Shown piece by piece: positions 62,098 to 64,000 of a stretch of 64,000 nucleotides of DNA; the stretch's first letter is position 1, and every line of letters begins with the position of its first letter. The position numbers and the translations under genes were made by a program. Where the stretch lies: assembly GCA_963775875.1 (NCBI GenBank), contig CAVZKP010000022.1, positions 124,001 through 188,000 of the forward strand, given 5' to 3'. Source of the stretch: AP-15 sp963775875. Lineage in GTDB: Bacteria > Pseudomonadota > Alphaproteobacteria > ATCC43930 > CGMCC-115725. Below the pieces are notes generated by a model. The model searched no databases. It was not told the DNA's origin and saw nothing but the letters and a program-made list of their open reading frames with translations.

Positions 62098-62155
62098 GCC
62101 TCGTGCGCTATCTCAGACAGGCCGGCGCCGAAGCGATCCCGCGCTAGCGGTCGGG

Positions 62156-63367
62156 TCAGTCCCCGGTAAAGAGGGCATCAAGGAGGGTCGTATCGACTGC
62201 ACCGGTGGGTCGTGCGCCCTGCGCCTGCTGGAATGCCATTACCGCCGCCCTTGTCTTCGGCCCGATAAGGCCGTCCGCCCTACCCGCGTCAAATCCCTTT
62301 GCGCCGAGTATCCGCTGCACCAGGCGGACATCCGCCATCTGGTCATCAGCGAAGGCCTGCCGCGTCGCCGCCTTGAGGGCAACGAACAGCGGGCCATCCG
62401 CCTTGCCGGTCGCCTCGGCGCCGTGTGACCGCTGAAACGCCGTAACCGCGCTCCGGGTGCGTGGCCCCGGTTTGCCATCGATCGGGCCTGGATCGTATCC
62501 GAGATAGGCGAGCAGCGATTGGACAATTCGAAGATCCGGCGCTGACGGAGAGCGTGCCGGAGCGGCGGAAGAAACCGCCTCCTGCTCCCCCGGCGAGGGC
62601 GGCAGCCTGTCGCGCAGCGCCGCCTGCAGGTCCTGGTGATTTGCCGGCGCCGCCGGAAGGTTGTGCTGTGTCGCGAATGCGGTAATCGCGGCTCGCGTGC
62701 GCGCGCCGGCGACGCCATCGATCTTGCCGGGATCGAAGCCGTGATAGGTCAGGTACAATTGCACCGCGCGCACGTCCAAATCCGGCAATCCTCCGGCGGA
62801 AAGGCTGGCATGGGCTGTGGCTAACTTCTCGTGATAGCGGTTCCTGGCAAAATCTGACCCATTGTAGCGGCGGGCGAATTCGCTCCAGTCGCGGCGCTGC
62901 AGCGCGGTGTGCATGCCGCCGGCCCGCACGAAGCGGGCCATGCCCAAGATCTGCGCGTTCTCGCCGCCCAGCATCTGAGCCACCATGTCCTCGGCATCGC
63001 GAAAACCCGCCACGGTGGCGTTGAATCCCATGATCTGGCCGAGGCCCCAGGACGCACTCTCGAGCGCCGCAAGCCGATCGCACCCGATCGCCCGGTCCAG
63101 CCGCTCGTATTGATACGCCCCCGGCCGCCCGTAGCCCCCGGCGGGTCCGCTGATCTCGGGGTTGGAGGCGTCGAAACGTCTCCGGGTCCGCCTGCTGAAA
63201 ATGTGCCGCTCGAACAGGATGCTGGGCCGCCGGTCGGGTAGGAAACCGCAACCCGATGTCTCGACGACCACGACGGACCACAGAGCGCCCGGGTCCACGC
63301 CGAGATGTGTCGCCGCGGCGGCTAAACCGTCCATGGTCAAGGGAAGCGCTGCACCCACAAACGGCAT
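62156..63367 (-). CDS. N-acetylmuramidase with three peptidoglycan-binding repeats
   Basis: The start is set at 63367 because GGTGGAGG lies just upstream; the frame is open to 63523 but without similarity. The 403 residues contain an N-acetylmuramidase domain (residues 10-190; SVVVVETSGCGFLPDRRPSILFERHIF with Glu36, then SWGLGQIMGFN). Three PG_binding_1 repeats follow at 197-238, 277-318 and 343-385 (each with a V-Q-x-x-L and an x-G-x-x-G-x-x-T-R-x-A-V core). No signal peptide is present, so export would need lysis or the associated machine. It is first of the minus-strand group with AAA+ and DUF4157. Confidence 0.87.
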   Translation of the reverse strand: MPFVGAALPLTMDGLAAAATHLGVDPGALWSVVVVETSGCGFLPDRRPSILFERHIFSRRTRRRFDASNPEISGPAGGYGRPGAYQYERLDRAIGCDRLAALESASWGLGQIMGFNATVAGFRDAEDMVAQMLGGENAQILGMARFVRAGGMHTALQRRDWSEFARRYNGSDFARNRYHEKLATAHASLSAGGLPDLDVRAVQLYLTYHGFDPGKIDGVAGARTRAAITAFATQHNLPAAPANHQDLQAALRDRLPPSPGEQEAVSSAAPARSPSAPDLRIVQSLLAYLGYDPGPIDGKPGPRTRSAVTAFQRSHGAEATGKADGPLFVALKAATRQAFADDQMADVRLVQRILGAKGFDAGRADGLIGPKTRAAVMAFQQAQGARPTGAVDTTLLDALFTGD

Positions 63368-63590
63368 GCCAACCTCCACCGAACCATAGGTCTGACTGAT
63401 TAACCACGCTAGGGGCCTCGTAGCGGCCGTGTCAATGCGCTCGTCCATTTGCATGACCAAATCAAACCCGCCGCGTTCCGGCGCTGCGCCATGCCCGGCA
63501 GGTTGTCCGCCGAGCACGGCCAAGTCCGCCTAGCGGAAGGGCGCCGGGGGTGACAATGTTGGGACTGAAGGTCGGAGGGATGGCCGGATT

Positions 63591-64000
63591 GTGAATGCCC
63601 AGGAGCCGCAACCCCGCAAGCTGATCGTTTGCTGCGATGGGACATGGAACCGCCGGGACGCGCCGGGCGCCGCGACAAACGTGGCCAAGATGGCGCGATC
63701 CCTGCGGCCCTTCGACGATGATGGCGTCTCTCAGCTGATCTACTACCATCCCGGGGTGGGAACCGGGAACCGCCTCGATCAATTTCTCGGCGGCGCGTTT
63801 GGCGTCGGCCTGTCCGGCAACGTGCAAAGCCAATACGCGTTTCTTGTCGACAATTTCAACTACGGTGATCAGATCTTCCTGTTCGGGTTTTCCCGCGGCG
63901 CTTATACGGTCCGCAGCCTTGCCGGCCTGATCGGCCTTGTTGGCCTGATGCAGAAGGCCGACATGGAGTATTTTCCCCAGCTCTACCAGATCTACATGTC
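63591..64000 (+). CDS. DUF2235 (Tle1-like) alpha/beta hydrolase, N-terminal part (runs off right edge)
   Basis: The frame opens at a GTG at 63591 (GGAGGG 11 bases upstream) and continues past the window end, giving 136 residues. It starts with RKLIVCCDGTWNRRDAP and TNVAKMARSLRP, the DUF2235 signature, and reaches the nucleophile elbow IFLFGFSRGAYTVRSLAG (G-x-S-x-G). DUF2235 includes Tle1-type phospholipase effectors of type VI secretion. Its position, divergent from the muramidase, supports a delivered effector. The catalytic Asp and His are not in the window. Confidence 0.85.
   Translation, partial: MNAQEPQPRKLIVCCDGTWNRRDAPGAATNVAKMARSLRPFDDDGVSQLIYYHPGVGTGNRLDQFLGGAFGVGLSGNVQSQYAFLVDNFNYGDQIFLFGFSRGAYTVRSLAGLIGLVGLMQKADMEYFPQLYQIYM

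Overview
The window looks like Alphaproteobacteria. It is GC-rich throughout and carries a SciP (DUF1153) cell-cycle regulator, an HpnN-type hopanoid transporter, a zf-CHCC zinc-finger protein, a DUF1488 protein and many family III CoA-transferases. Everything here is inferred from reading the sequence; no database search was run. Four genes (an amidase, DNA polymerase I, a DUF1488 protein and a PPOX-type flavin protein) contain single-base frameshifts. In each case the reading frame is clearly homologous on both sides of the break, so this looks like draft-assembly indel error more than real gene decay.

Region 1 (1-7.5 kb) is a cell-surface glycan cluster. It holds the N-terminus of a GT9 (heptosyltransferase-like) protein running off the left edge, a methyltransferase, a sugar-nucleotide epimerase, and the wecC-wecB pair that makes UDP-ManNAc and UDP-ManNAcA. 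Two tiny single-span membrane proteins and a secreted IalB-like protein lie nearby. Region 2 (7.8-28 kb) is metabolic and housekeeping: YjlB cupin, UspA, a VOC protein, an amidase, two CaiB/BaiF CoA-transferases (one Frc-like), an amidohydrolase, NIPSNAP, an M20 hydrolase, a CitE-MaoC pair, malic enzyme, a dienelactone hydrolase, an SDR, DedA, an SAM-hydroxide adenosyltransferase, tRNA-Val(CAC) and tRNA-Arg(CCG). Region 3 (27.4-46.7 kb) is core: a phosphoesterase, a CarS-like protein, zf-CHCC, polA, a Bax-inhibitor protein, a fused YbbA-YbbP ABC protein divergent from tesA, FIST, thpR, EVE, DUF1488, sciP, hpnN and a sulfotransferase.

Region 4 (46.9-57.7 kb) is an accessory island. A CDF-like protein and a Met-rich c-type cytochrome diverge from an ArsR regulator. 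A vapC remnant follows, and then a complete N-type ATPase operon, atpDCQRBEFAG, with no delta subunit. After it comes a stress group: a triple-BON protein, a small protein, a CBS-pair protein and a BCAM0308-family protein. Perfect FNR/FixK-type boxes (TTGAT-N4-ATCAA) lie in the cytochrome/arsR gap and before the BON gene, so both groups are probably under oxygen control.

Region 5 (57.7-64 kb) is the most unusual part. It looks like the edge of an extracellular contractile injection system (eCIS) or a related toxin-delivery locus. It holds a DUF4157 (HExxH) protein with a lower-GC C-terminal domain that has amidoligase-like motifs, a two-module AAA+ ATPase of the eCIS type, a muramidase with three peptidoglycan-binding repeats, and a divergent DUF2235 (Tle1-like) alpha/beta hydrolase cut by the right edge. 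No sheath, tube or baseplate gene is inside the window, so the eCIS assignment rests on the accessory genes.
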